Notes: generated from the sequence alone by a model not told the origin. Numbered from the stretch's first letter, positions 34,970 to 46,399 are shown. The stretch is DNA of 64,000 nucleotides from Branchinecta lynchi (GCA_023053575.1 JAKZAP010000013.1:6272001-6336000); one strand, 5' to 3'. Numbers and translations are program-made.

Positions 34970-35270
34970 CAGAGGCGTTACTAGCTAAAATGTTTGGGTG
35001 GGGGGACGAGGCATTTACCGACTGGCTGGTAATTTTTACCGACTGTTTTCAACAACAGAAAACGACAGTTTTGAAAAAAATTGACTGATTTTCAGAAAAA
35101 CTGACTATTTCGATGAAAAATCACTAATTTTCAGAAAAAAAAATTTCATCAAAAAAAATAAACTGTTCTTACGAAAAATCGTGGCGCTTCGCGCCGACTC
35201 GGTTATTTTTTACTGACTGGCCGACAGCATTGGGGGGGGGGGGTCCCCCCCCCCAGTCGTGACGCCCCTG
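34970..35270. mobile_element. hAT-like MITE with CAGAGGCG ends, second copy
   Basis: CAGAGGCGTTACTAGC at the left and CAGTCGTGACGCCCCTG at the right, with the same interior as 21177-21447 (GCATTTACCGACTGGCTGGT, CTGATTTTCAGAAAAACTGA, GACTCGGTTATTTTTTAC). G and C tracts near the right end are new. The flanks no longer show a clear 8-bp duplication. Confidence 0.8.
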
Positions 35271-35540
35271 CCAGTGAGTTATTACATGTTATGAGGATAA
35301 GAGGAGGGGCCACCGCCAGATTATGGCCGTTATAACAGTCTTTGGAACGAAAATAATAACTCTTACGGGATGCACTAGCTTCTACCATAGGTCTATAGCC
35401 AGATTGTGTGCGCTCAAAGCTTTGAGCGCTTTAACCGACGACAAAAGCTGTTAGTGATTGGTCCAAAGAGTAAAGACACCTGTGTTTGTGTGCCTTCTGC
35501 TCTTCTGTCCTACAAAGAAATTTCAGAGGGCGGTTAAAAA

Positions 35541-36842
35541 CAATACCAAAGGTTTCGATGGGATCCCAAAAATTCAATATCTGATCCAGACAACTGGGTC
35601 TTGTCTTAGCCAGATCCAGTCTTCCAGACTCCTTGAACATTTTTACAATTAAAATTCAGAAACAGATTAAGGCCAAATAGCTAATCACCTGAGAAAACCA
35701 AGTTCAGATTTGGATTCAGCATGTGTGTTTACCCCTATAAGTCATATCTGTTTTGACGAAAACTTCTTGCCACTTCTGCCAATTTCCCGGTTCCGGCCGA
35801 ACTCCAGAACTACTTGTCCGGCGAAAAAAGAAAGCTCAAAGACGAAATCAGGGTATCTTCTTTCCCCAGTAATGAACATCTAATCAACTTCAAATAGAAA
35901 TTTAGCTTATAACAAATTTTCCAATTCCAGCCGGATTCCGGTCGAACTATATGTCCGGGTAAAATACGATTGTCATACAGGGACTCAGCATCTCTTCTTA
36001 CCCTAAATCGCTTATCTAATCAAATAGAAATAAAACTTTGACTTCCAACAGTTTTCCGGTTTTGGCCGGATTCCGGACGAACTACATGTCCGTGTAGAAA
36101 CTTGTTTTCACATAAGTGTTCAGCATGTCTTCTTGCCCTAAATCGAACATCTAATCAACTCCAAATAAAACTTTTAATTTTGACAAACTTTCCGGTTTGG
36201 GCCGGATTCCGGTCGAAATACTTGTCCGTCGAGAAAATAATTTTCATTATCGTGTTCAGCATGTCTTCCTTCCTCTAAATCGAACATTTAATCAACTTCA
36301 AATAAAACTTTTACTTTCAACAAACTTTCCGGTTTGGGCCGGATTCCGGGCGAAATAGTTGTCCGTCGAGAAAATAATTTTCACCATCGTCTTCAGCATG
36401 TCTTCCTACCCCTAAATCGAACATCTAATCAACTTCAAATAAAACTTTTACTTTCGACAAACTTTCCGGTTTTGGCCGGATTCCGGGCGAACTACTTGTC
36501 CGATGACAGAATGGTTTCCACCATCATGTTCAGCATGTCTTCTTACCCCATAATCGACTATCACATTAGCTGTTTCAAAATATTTTGTTTGTCCCTTAAT
36601 TTGAATCCCCTCCCCCACCCCTAAATGTAGAGCTACAGAGCCCATCTACGAACTTGACTGGTCCGACGACCCAACGAACCCTCACACCAAGTTTCATCAA
36701 AATATCTCATTCCCTTCGAGAGTTATCGTGCTTACAGACGGACGGACGGACGGACGGACGGACGGACGGACAGACGGACGGACAGACGGACAACTTTTGC
36801 GATGTCATAGGTATCCCTCCACTTACGTTTTGGGATCCCAAT
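35541..36842 (-). repeat. Family A repeat, copy A3 (complete)
   Basis: Reversed relative to A1. The tail end is at 35541 (CAAAGGTTTCGATGGGATCC). The tandem units show CAGCATGTCT at 36121, 36257, 36394 and 36531 (steps of 136-137 bp). The CGGA/CAGA microsatellite is at about 36737-36791 and the head ends with ACGTTTTGGGATCCC. The tail contains an extra segment (GACAACTGGGTCTTGTCTTA, CCTTGAACATTTTTACAATT) shared with A4 but not with A1, so at least two subfamilies exist. Confidence 0.85.
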
Positions 36843-37055
36843 AAGATTGTTGTGCCTCTTAGCTCACTAGAATCAGTTTTGTGATGGGTGGTACATTTGT
36901 ACCAGATTCAGTGCTTTTTTCTCTGACCTGTACATCTGTACAACTTTTTTTTTAAAGTCGTAAAATCAGTACAATTACGTCGAACTGGTACAAATTCAGT
37001 ACATTTTCATTAAAATTAATAAAAAGAACTCGACTACTTGACTTATCGTACTAAC

Positions 37056-37265
37056 TTTGGTAATCTAGCTATACTTGGAAGAGGCATTTCTGCGTCCGTA
37101 TGGGTCAAGGATCCAGTCAAATTTCTTGCCGACCCAACCACTTTTCCTTTCTGGCAGATTTTGTGTGACTTTCCAGCTCCTGGTTACATAGGTTTGGCAG
37201 AACTAATAGAGCAGTGGATTGAAAGAGATCGTGGCCCACTCTTTCACAAACCCGAAGAGTTTTAG
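37056..37265 (+). other. Coding-like segment, possible terminal exon
   Basis: An open frame ends with TAG at 37265; its peptide includes GRGISASVWVKDPVKFLADP and ends ELIEQWIERDRG and PLFHKPEEF. Amino-acid use looks protein-like. Upstream is TACTAAC (a perfect branch-point consensus), then CTTTGGTAATCTAG at a normal acceptor distance. It lies inside the giant intron on the same strand as the host gene, so it could be an alternative last exon, a nested gene or a transposon remnant. No family recognised. Confidence 0.35.
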
Positions 37266-37334
37266 AGATTTCCTTATTTTATATAAAAGTTTCCAGTTTC
37301 GTTTAACTGTATTTAAAGATAATACACAACTGAT

Positions 37335-37435
37335 ATAACATCAATCAATCAATCATTTATTAATACCAAAAATATCCATTGGGTAGCATAGGCTGACGAC
37401 AAATATAAGTAAGTAAGTAAGTGTTTTTATAACCC
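37335..37435 (-). pseudogene. Two LINE 3' tails, minus strand
   Basis: (ATCA)n at about 37341-37355 followed by TTTATTAATACC, and (GTAA)n at about 37408-37421 followed by GTTTTTATAACCCACAAAAT. Both look like reversed LINE 3' ends with microsatellite tails. No coding part recognised. Confidence 0.4.
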
Positions 37436-37656
37436 ACAAAATGTTTTACAACACAAGAGTGTGGAGTAGAAGAAATAAATTGAAATAAAAAGAAAAGAAC
37501 AAAAGGCAACAAGAAAATAACATACAAACAGACAATACGCATCAGTTATCAGCCAGAAAGTCTAATCAGTCGGTGATGCGGCAACAGACGTAGACAAGAC
37601 TTCTGACGGAAATCAGAATGTAAATCTTGCAGCCGTGACAAAATGTCAGTAGTGAT

Positions 37657-37778
37657 TAAGTAGTGTCAGTAAGATTTAATAATCTTAGAATTACTGTGGG
37701 ACCGGGGCAGATATTTTATTTAAGTAGTGTCAGTAAGATTTAATAATCTTAGAATTACTGTGGGACTGGGGCAGATAC
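37657..37778. repeat. Tandem duplication, period 64 bp
   Basis: AAGTAGTGTCAGTAAGATTT starts at 37658 and 37722, and both copies run through TTAGAATTACTGTGGGAC to GGGGCAGATA with one base difference. A recent duplication. Confidence 0.9.
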
Positions 37779-38276
37779 AGAAGAAACTTACAGTAACGGA
37801 AATAATCTATCCTTATTCTGGATGGAAGATGGAAGAACTTTCCGGACTTGAGCAGAGAAATCGTACACGATACACGATAAAATAGACAATTAGAATAATT
37901 ATATACAATTAGTTTGTCAAATTTATTAAAATACAATACTGGATATACGATAAAACACTAAAAATACTGTAGAATTTTAATAATCTTGTCTGTATCTGTA
38001 GGCCTATGAATTCCAGCTAGGAAAGCACAAAAAGGTGTGCTCGGCTACAGCAGGACAGTAAACGATATTAATTGTAAAATAAAACAAATCAACAATATTG
38101 ACTGAATATATCAAGAAAGAAAAAAAGAAGAGAGGAGAGGAGGAAAAAATAAACAATGGTTTCGACTTAGGAGAAAGAAGAAGGAGAGAAAACAAAGGAA
38201 ACACGAAAGAAAGATAACAAAAATTGGTGACAAAAACCTGGAGGACATCACTAAATACTTGGTTGGTGACTGACGA
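37779..38276. other. No gene seen
   Basis: AT-rich non-coding sequence with purine-rich runs near 38110-38215. Confidence 0.35.
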
Positions 38277-38473
38277 CAGGCCCATATCCAGTAATTTTTT
38301 TCGGGGGGGGGGGGGGGGGGTTGCCTTTCGGGGGGGGGGGGGGGGGTTGCCTGCGGTTCGGACAAAAAAGACATAGATCAGAGGAAAAAGCCGATAAAAT
38401 GACAATTTTTGTATGTTTCGGGGGGGGGGGGGGGGTCAACCCCCTACCCCCCCCCCCCCTGGATACGGCCTTG
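38277..38473. mobile_element. GGCCGTATCCAG MITE, hAT-like, well preserved
   Basis: CAGGCCCATATCCAG at the left and CTGGATACGGCCTTG at the right. Flanks ACTGACGA and ACTGAGGA agree at 7 of 8 bases, an 8-bp target duplication. The interior has four G-runs (one just right of the left end, one after TTGCCTTTC, and one on each side of the CAACCCCCTA segment counting the C-run), plus GACAAAAAAGACATAGATCA and GAGGAAAAAGCC. Orientation is opposite to 13131-13320. Confidence 0.85.
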
Positions 38474-39230
38474 ACTGAGGACGAGTCCGATGACGTCAAA
38501 ACCGGCAACACTTCAGGCTATCAGTTTGACACCGTGACGTTTATTTTAATGCTTGTTTCCATTCTGTTAAATTTCCATAAAGTTTTAACGATTATCTCTG
38601 ACTCAAAAATTCTCCCATCTTCTATAATTTGGCGGTATCTTAAACTCAGTCGGTAGTACGGCAAGTAGAATCGTGTGCAAAACTCGTTAAATTCTTCGCG
38701 GTGTTCGTAAACATGCAGGACAATCCCTTTTCTAATAACAGAGGATGCTTCTGAATATATGAATAAAGAAACATACTTTTTTAAAACTGATTACTATACC
38801 GATCTGATAGATGAGCCACATCTATAAGCTACGATCGGGATGTCAAAATTGAATAAAAAATCAGAATACACAATACAGAACTACAGGGAACATAAATTGT
38901 GCCCAGAAGTGTAATGTTGGGCATTACATTTGTAGAAAGTGTGTCTAAGGTCAATTTGCTTTTGAAAGTTAATATGGTCAATAGGCCATAGAAGGTATCC
39001 ATGTAGTATGAAATAGAAGTATCTAGAAAAGGTGTCCATGATTTAGTACGACGAGTACTCCAAGGTCAGGAAATCCAGTCATGTCACGGGAAAAGGACCA
39101 GGCAGAATCGTTGTGTTGTTAGTGGAGTGTTCATTTGTGTACCGTCCACTCTTGTGTCCTCTGCAGTCGGTTTTCCGTTTTCCGTTTTCAACGTTTTTAT
39201 ATTTTTAAGTTCGTAACTCGTGAACCATGT
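38474..39230. other. No gene seen
   Basis: Non-coding sequence without a recognised repeat. Confidence 0.3.
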
Positions 39231-39770
39231 CAGGTATCAAGTTGGAACTTGGTATACATATTGCCCATATTGGCATCCGGTCTAGTTGTGTCTTTTCAGG
39301 GGGGTCTCATTCCCTATACCCACCGATTCAGGGGCAATCGGGCCCAGATTGCCCAGTGAATAATGTTCGTAACTTGACCAGAGCTGGATATTGGACGACG
39401 AAATTCCTTGCACTTGCAGATCCTAGGGTTGGGAAAATACTTTTAAAGTTGCACCTGCCCCACTCATCCTGTTCATGGGCAACTGAGTTCCTGACCCGTG
39501 ACAGGAATCTACAGGTATCAAGTTGAAGCTATAGGTAGACTTGTGGAGATTTGCTTTCTAGGGGTCCCAACCCAAATTCCACTTGTTTCAGGGGCAATTG
39601 GGCCCATATTGCCCATATTAACTTGACAATAACTGGAGATACGACTATGAAACTACTTGTGCTTTTAGTTCTTAAGGTTGGAAATATGCATTTGGTGGTT
39701 CTCACCGAGATAGAAGTCCACACCCGGTTCTGCGGGTCAGGTCAGGAGGTCAAACGACAGACTAACACAT
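39231..39770. repeat. Two diverged tandem units of about 281 bp
   Basis: CAGGTATCAAGTTG starts at 39231 and 39512. Each unit then has a G-rich phrase, TTTCAGGGGCAATTGGGCCC (or TTCAGGGGCAATCGGGCCC), ATTGCCC, an AACTTGACxAxAxCTGGA segment and GGTTGG(G/A)AA. Divergence is substantial. Short open frames differ between units, so coding is unlikely. Confidence 0.6.
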
Positions 39771-41153
39771 AGGAAGAACTTTTAATGCCGCTACGCAAGC
39801 AATAGCCGAATATTGAGGCATTCCTGGAAGATTTAAGGAAACTTGCCGACGATATTATAAAAGCTTCGCGGCAACAATACTTACAAAAAAAAACTGAGTG
39901 AGGAAAAAAAAGCCATATGGACTAGTAGATTTAGTAATTGCTTATTATGAAGACAAATTTCCTGATTCTGCCCATACCCATTTACGACCTTCAATGTTAT
40001 CACCATGAGAAACAACCACCTCCTACAAAGAAATAGAGATTTGGTTCTTGTCTGTCATGGTGAGTGTTGGTTCCATCTATCAATTATCACGACATCATTG
40101 GCTTTCCTATACAAAAAGAAATAAAAAACTCCTGATGTACTGAATAATGGCTGCTGCAATCTCCTTGTCCATGACTAATTTTATAACACTGCAGGGCTTC
40201 TGGTAATCCATCAGGTGCAAACTCATCACCTTTTTTTTTATTGCTGACGTCTTGCGCGTCATCCGATATGGTATTTTATCTATAATGCTGGTGACCTATC
40301 CGGATGTCCATCTGATCATTTAATGAAGGCTAGTCGCACAGCATCCTTGACTGCGACCGCTCTCTTGGAGTCAAATTTTCCGAACAGTCCTACTCCTACC
40401 TCCTCTCCTTTAAAGCCCGTACACAAAAGTTGACTTCTCAAATCTTCTTTTATGTACTTTGATTATAATATTTTAGTTTATTCCATTTAATTTAATTCTT
40501 GACTTGTCATAAAACAACTTGATTGACTTCTCTTACGTTAGGTTTTTTATTGAGTATTTTCTTCTTGTTCTTGTTGCTGTTTGTTGTTTTATCTTTTCCT
40601 TTTTGTAGTTCATTTCCTCCGTCCAGTGTCCTTGTGATCATGTGGTGGGTTACAAACAGGATTCATTAATTCATATTCATTCAGCTCTTGCTTCATTCGA
40701 ATCCACCATCTGTTGCTGATCACCACCAGGGCAAGACAACCCCAAAACCCTGTCCTCAATAACAACCCATTTCGATGAAGACGGAAAACAAAAAAGAAAG
40801 AAGAAATAATTTTTTTTAACATGCTTAGCATGCAGTTCAAACCTGAAAATCACATATAACCCAGCCGTAATTATTCACAGATGTTTTTTTGTACATGGAC
40901 GGAATTTAGGAATCCCAAAATCCCCCCATCTTTCAAAAAGTGACAAGTGCTGAGCAAGGGGGTTAGAGACCCTGCGCCAACTCTTCCCCAGCCGCCAACC
41001 CTGGGAATCAGCAACTGAAGGAAGTGAATGCGCTAGCAGTTTTGTCATAACAGTGCGCTACTTTGGTAAAGGAAAAGTTACTAATGCCAGTAAATAGAGA
41101 TTAAAATTGGTTTTGCGTGTTTTAAGACCGTCTTTAAAGAGAGCATCAGCAGA
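39771..41153. other. No gene seen
   Basis: Non-coding sequence; no recognised element. Confidence 0.3.
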
Positions 41154-41285
41154 AATATTCCTTCAGCCCAAGCTGCAAATCATACTTGACAGCGCAAAAC
41201 AGATACGTCAGCTGAACTTTATCAAAGCTATATTTTGGCCCTTCTTGGCAAGGATCATCTTCAGGCTCAAGCTGGAAAATGAACT
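41154..41285. mobile_element. CCTTCAGCCC foldback MITE, one arm
   Basis: AATATTCCTTCAGCCCAAGC, then GACAGCGCAAAACAGATACG, GCTATATTTTGGCCCTTCTT and GGATCATCTTCAGGCTCAAG. Matches the left half of the full copy at 28348; the right half is absent. Confidence 0.75.
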
Positions 41286-41819
41286 TATGGACTGTCAAAT
41301 ATGGGCATCAAAATACGCTGTTTCTGCTCAAAACCAACTCCTCTCAATACATTCTCACAACAGAGATCTTTTTCTTTCAGAAAAGCGTCATGAACAAAGA
41401 AAAAAAAACAATTTAAAATTTGCGTTCTCATGAACTGGCAGGGTTCGCCCTACAACAATTTAATGTTTCTATTTCGGGGAGTAAATAAAACTCGATTAAA
41501 TTCCGTATTCGTTTCGTTTCATTTCTTATCGCATCTTAAAAACACTAATATAATCTGCGCTAGTCCCTCCCCTAAAGATTCCAATTTCCGTTGCTCTTCC
41601 ACTTCTAATCAAAATCTCCATCCCCCTTCATTTCAACGAATTATGAAAACAGGTCATCACGAAGGGTGGGAGGGATACTACTGGCCTCTAGGGCCCGACC
41701 TGGAAAGTGCGCTACTCCCGTCAGACGGTGCTACTTAGGTTACCAACTTCCCTCTTAGAAAGCTATGAAGGTTTACTTGAGTGTGATAATCTCGAACACT
41801 AATACTCTTGATGACCAAG
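41286..41819. other. No gene seen
   Basis: Contains a 102-codon open frame (41430-41738) without recognisable motifs. Confidence 0.3.
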
Positions 41820-42112
41820 AGCTTGTTCCACCCTTCTAACAATAGTAACTATTAGTTACTGTTTTCGTTCCAAGCTCGTAAAAAGTTACTGCGCTGACGG
41901 TTCCAACCTTCTCGAAATAGTAACTATTTGCTTACCATGCTCGGGAGCGTAGTAACCGTGGTAACTACGCATCTCTGTAACGTGATTTGTCGGATTAGCA
42001 CGTGGCATGATCTTCTGCTGGTAAATAGAAAAGTCGTTCCAGCCTTGACGGCAAAAAGCCAGAATTCATGCGGTCATGCGTAGTAACTACAGTAAGTAGG
42101 GGGGAACACGTT
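41820..42112. mobile_element. MITE with AGCGTGTTCC-type ends
   Basis: Left AGCTTGTTCCACCCTTCTAA and right GTAGGGGGGAACACGTT are inverted repeats with changes. The interior has repeated AGTAACTA phrases (ACAATAGTAACTATTAGTTA, ATGCGTAGTAACTACAGTAA). The second, better-ended copy is at 56793-57160. Confidence 0.7.
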
Positions 42113-42230
42113 CTAACTCTTCGTGCCTATGAAGAACCGCCATGTACCTAAGAGCCGGAATCGACACCACAACTGTCCGAACGAACGCCGCTGATTGGTT
42201 GAAACAGAATATGAGTCATCGTTCGGGAGA

Positions 42231-42512
42231 GTAGTTGTATGAGTAGTTGTACGAAAAAGTTGCATGTAATACTATGTAGTAGTAAGGAATATTGTAATTT
42301 AATGTGCCTCAGACTGGGCCAATCTTAAGCAGTAGTAACCAGTACCATCCTGTCTTGCCATAGTAGCATCCGGTCTTGCTAATAGTAGCATGCAGTAGAT
42401 TGCAGTAACACGGTAGCCTTGAAGTAGAAGCATGTAGTAGCATCAGTTAGTACTGCATGCTGCTTTTTCGTACAACTTCGTACTACTATTTTGAGATAAA
42501 TTTTTCATCGGG
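42231..42512. mobile_element. CCCGATGAAAAATTT MITE, left end lost
   Basis: Interior GCATGTAATACTATGTAGTA, TTGCAGTAACACGGTAGCCT and TTAGTACTGCATGCTGCTTT plus right end AAATTTTTCATCGGG match the nested copy at 28629-28932. The left terminal repeat is replaced by unrelated sequence. Confidence 0.8.
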
Positions 42513-42885
42513 ATAGAGTACAGAACACGGCAAATGAACAGTGGGAAAATTTTGATCTGCGAGGCCGTTCAAGGGGTGAACAGAAGAGACAGAAAATAGT
42601 ACAGGTTCCCGGAAACAAGACTTCTTATAAATGTTAGTAGCCTATCAATTTACTAGAAATGATGGGCAGAAATCTGGACGCAAAGAACAATATTAGAAAA
42701 ACGACTTATTGGAAAAATAAATGACAACATCAAAATTTAGGTCAACTGCTTCCACGTCAAATCAGGAAAAAATCATCGGTTTTCTTTGAGTAGATTTTTT
42801 TTTAATTTCTGTCAAGGTCTGTGGAGATTCTGGGTAGCCTAATATAATATGCAATGATGCTTCTATTAAACATGTCTCAAAACAT
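42513..42885. other. No gene seen
   Basis: Short non-coding stretch between two repeats. Confidence 0.3.
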
Positions 42886-42965
42886 AATCCTTCAGTGATA
42901 TTTCGGCCCTTGTTGGCAAGGGTCTTCTTCAGTCTGCAACTGTAGCTGGAAGCGACGAGTGCATA
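42886..42965. mobile_element. CCTTCAGCCC foldback family, inner fragment
   Basis: ATCCTTCAGTGATATTTCGG, then CCCTTGTTGGCAAGGGTCTT, CTTCAG and TGTAGCTGG. A short form in which the outer CCTTCAG directly adjoins the inner block. Confidence 0.65.
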
Positions 42966-43015
42966 CCCTTCCTCTTGCACGTAACTGTTCGTTCTCCTTC
43001 TTCCGAAAATTCTAA

Positions 43016-43655
43016 GGAAAAAAGGCGTCATCCTACCAGGAAGTCCTTGTTACTTCTAAATCGCCAAAGGTGCCATACATTGAGCTTCTTCGGAGTTTCA
43101 AGCTGGAATCTTTGGCCCAACGTCGGGAAAAAATGTGCCTCAAATTTGGAGTTAAGACGCTTGAGAATCCTCGTCTGCGAGACATTTTCCCGCCTGAGTT
43201 TGAACCTGTTAGGCCTAGACCTGCGCGAATGGTTTCGCAGCCGATTCCTAAGTTACATCCCCTTTCTGCATCTCATGACCGATACAGAAAAAGCTTCGTA
43301 CCGTCATTCGTCGAAATGTATAACTCATCGTGATTCTCGTATAATTCATCGTAATTCGTGCTTATTTTATAATTGTTTGAATCCTAGTTCTTACATACGT
43401 TTAACGTGACGTCATTCGTCGAAATGCATAATTCGTTGTAACTCTTGTTTATGTTATAGTGATTTGAATTTCAGTTCTAATATAAGTGTAATTGTAAATG
43501 ATCACTTACAGTGATTCGAATTGTATATAAGTTTATTATTTATGACAAAATTATGACAAAGGTGTTGATGTTATTATGTTTATGACGAAAAATCCAATGT
43601 TCGGCTTGCCCGTGAAGGAATTTTAAAAATAAATTGAAATTGAATTTAAATTGAA
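43016..43655 (+). pseudogene. LINE C-terminus and 3' UTR
   Basis: The frame from 43016 to the TGA at 43333 reads SYQEVL, then SFKLESLAQRREKMCLKFGV and ENPRLRDIFPP, and ends SFVPSFVEMYNSS. 'SYxEaL..L.l.sL..RRe.lclkFg.k' followed by 'SFVPsFv' is the standard C-terminal signature of jockey/CR1-like LINE polyproteins, beyond the RT domain. The 3' UTR carries an imperfect 110-bp duplication (CGTCATTCGTCGAAATGxAT at about 43302 and 43412) and ends with TTCGGCTTGCCCGTGAAGG, AATAAATTGAAATTGAATTT. RT and endonuclease are absent: a 5'-truncated dead copy. Confidence 0.7.
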
Positions 43656-43921
43656 GTTGTGAAATTTAAAGCACACCTCGCAAGATTTACTCTATATGAT
43701 CGAATGTTCAAAACCATCTAAGTACTATAAAACTAATCTCTGCGTCTAACAAATTGTCCACGGCCTTGGCTGTTTTAATCGTTTTCCCAGAACCGTTGAC
43801 TTCAAGCAAAACTCAGATAACTGGTTTTAGGCATCACTAGCATGAGGCGCGAACACTCGTTGGAAGCATAATGCACAGGGAAAGTACACTGTCAGAAGTT
43901 TCATAACATACATACAACCCA
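43656..43921. other. No gene seen
   Basis: Short non-coding stretch. Confidence 0.3.
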
Positions 43922-44160
43922 AGGATGCGCGGTTTCAACAGACAACACTTGGGATGTTATCGGTTGTCGCGGCAAACTTTATGCATGACATGTTATGCAT
44001 AAAAAGCATTGCCACGAACAGCCGAAAAACCGCCAAAAAAGCACCTGCTGACTTTTAAGTTTGTCGTCATAATATTGGAAAATTCATAACGTTTGTCGCG
44101 ACAACACGTAACATCCCAAATGTCGTCTCTTGCGTGTTGTCTGTTGAAACCGCGCATCCT
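43922..44160. mobile_element. Foldback element with AGGATGCGCGG ends
   Basis: 239 bp with perfect terminal inverted repeats of 27 bp starting AGGATGCGCGGTTTCAACAG. A second block TTGGGATGTTA(T/C)..GTTGTCGCG.CAAAC recurs inverted further in, after an extra 13 bp on the right side. Centre AT-rich with a small ATGCATGACATGTTATGCAT hairpin. No target duplication is visible. Confidence 0.8.
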
Positions 44161-45458
44161 CGTGTTGTCAGACTTGTCAGTGTAGTGAATCGTGGCAAGT
44201 GCAAAGATTAGTGAAGTGTGGTTCGCGGGTTTAGAATGTAACATACGAAATTTGAGTCTCCGGGTTAAAGCACAATGGACACTTCTAATGCTTTACTTTG
44301 TATTAAATGCTTCATAAATAAACATTTCCGACTTCCTTGAGAAGGCACTACGAAAATTGGCCGTTTTCTTGTTATCCCTTGTCTTTACCTCTCTGTCATT
44401 TTGGCGATCCAAATCTTAGGAGCTGGGATATCGTGGCAGGAAATTCAAAAACTCCCAGCAATGCTTGATAGAAAAGGATATATTTGAGATGTCACCAAAG
44501 TCAAGCCGTAGATGCAGTTTACCAGATTGACAGTTTACCTTAAAGTGCCTATTAAAAGTTTTTCTTTGTGGAATAGTGTTGTGAAGCTTGATTAGCTTGC
44601 TTTATAAAATGTAACAGAATAAGCAATAAGCTTATAAAAAATAACATAGCTACAAACTCATTAAAAAACAAATAACCTATCCAAATCTGAATTATAGAAG
44701 CTGATTTATGCATAAAATAAAGATCTACTAAGTATTATAAGAAACATCACTTTTATCTTTGTCCAAGCTAGTAAATTGAGCATGTACTGGCCCAAAAAAT
44801 TACGCTTTGAAATATCACAGAGAGGAAACTGTTGAAAAAGCTGCTGATCTAGGGGGTTAGCATTGTTCCTAAGTTGTTACAGAGTGGGATTGGGGTAGTT
44901 TGATGTGCCCATTGAACTTTAAGAATTAGCGAATACAGTTACCGAAGTAGGTTGCATTGCCATTATGGGTACGAACGAATAAAGAATATGATCGATGATG
45001 GCTGCCATTTCTGACGCTTAGAGGTTAGGTGCATAGAGAGGTGGCAACTTGCCACTCATGCGGTTACTTAGAGTGGCTAAAATTCAACAGCTTCAGCTTA
45101 ATTAAGTAAGAAAGTAAACTTTATTACCCGTCAAGGTTCAAAAGAATATACGATAGAGTACAAAGGAAAGAAAACAAAAGAAAAACACACAAACACAGAA
45201 TATAAAGGAAAGAAATGAAAAGTAACTAGATTTACCAATATTACAAAACTAAGTAAAAATGCAGATTCCCAGGGGTGCTTAGTAATTTGACTTGGACAGC
45301 CTAATAAATTGAGCCTCAGCTGCAAAGAGGGGCTTTCGAATTCCGTATTTATCGCAAAGGCTCGAGTTACGTCGCCAACTAGGTGTACTTAAAAGTATTG
45401 GTTTTGTTTGCAAGGCCAGTCACATACTCCTTTTTGACACACTTCTTCTGTTCGACCA
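44161..45458. other. No supported gene; one LINE-like tail
   Basis: AAGTAAGAAAGTAAACTTTA and TTACCCGTCAAGGTTC near 45102-45140 look like a reversed LINE 3' end. No coding part is recognisable. Confidence 0.35.
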
Positions 45459-45763
45459 CACTGTAAAAAGTCTTTCCTTTATCGGACTTCGGCAGTTGCG
45501 CGTCACCGATTTCGGACATTTTTATACCTAATTCGGAGCATTGAAATCCCAGTTTGGAGAGTTTTAATCCGATGCAGGATTAAAACGCTAGAAAGCAAAA
45601 TACTGCGAGTATACTGCAGTATTTTGCATTCTAGCGTTTTTATCTTGCATCGGATTATAAAACTCCGAATTCGGATTTGAATTCTCCGAATTAGGAATAA
45701 AAATTTCCGAAATCGGTGACGCACAACTATTAAAGTCCGATAAAGGAGATACTATTTACAGTG
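45459..45763. mobile_element. CACTGTA foldback MITE, near-perfect 305-bp palindrome
   Basis: Ends CACTGTAAAAAG and CTATTTACAGTG. The arms match over almost their whole length: CCTTTATCGGACTT, GCGTCACCGATTTCGG, CCTAATTCGGAG, TAATCCGATGCA, AAAACGCTAGAA and AAAATACTGC each recur inverted on the other side. Centre near 45611. Flanked by CA on both sides, possibly a mutated TA duplication as in the sister copy at 15764. Confidence 0.85.
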
Positions 45764-46399
45764 CATGCTACGTTTTCAGCTTCCTGGGTTTCCACCACCT
45801 CACTTTTCTATTTATAATGTTAGCACTTAACTTAAAAGAGTCTTGAGATTTCGGAACTTCGGAATGCGGCTTTGTGTACTAATTTCCAATCGAAATTTTC
45901 CAACGAAAATTTCTGCCTCGATTTCTGCTTTCCTTTATCGTTGTTCCGTGACTGAGACGCTATAGTTTTTCTTTGACAATTCACTTCAAGGTACTTGGTG
46001 TCCCACGTTGTGACTCTCGCATTTTGTTTTTGCTCAAGAGCACGTTGTTTGTTATAGTTTGTTCTTAAGTGTTTGATTAGTATGTTTGGTTTGCCGAGTA
46101 TAATTAGTGACCTACCATCCTTTGACACGTCCAATCACTCCTGCTTCGTGCGTTACCTGACATTGCGGTGAACACGGCAACACCTTCGATGATTTTTTCT
46201 CGTGTTCTAACAAAGCATCAATAGATAATTTTGAACACCTTTCTCCCGAAGGCTGTCATTAAGTAATAGAGGGACTGGTAGCTCTTCTCATCTTCGTCGA
46301 TTTGTATTTTATATGTAAATTTGCCAATGGTTGTTTAAAAAACAATTGATGAAGATTGAGACTGCTTGAATATGAACCAGAGAAAGATTGTCATATAAG
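45764..46399. other. No gene seen
   Basis: A 100-codon minus frame (45832-46134) has no recognised motif. Confidence 0.3.

Noticed and set aside
36737..36791. CGGA/CAGA microsatellite as a CRISPR-like or coding repeat
   Set aside because: Simple 4-bp repeat inside a family A head; no spacers and no conserved frame.
42762..43031. Minus-strand peptide with ASLHIILGYPE, resembling a LINE C-terminal phrase
   Set aside because: It lies opposite to the real plus-strand LINE fragment, has no supporting neighbours, and the match is short.
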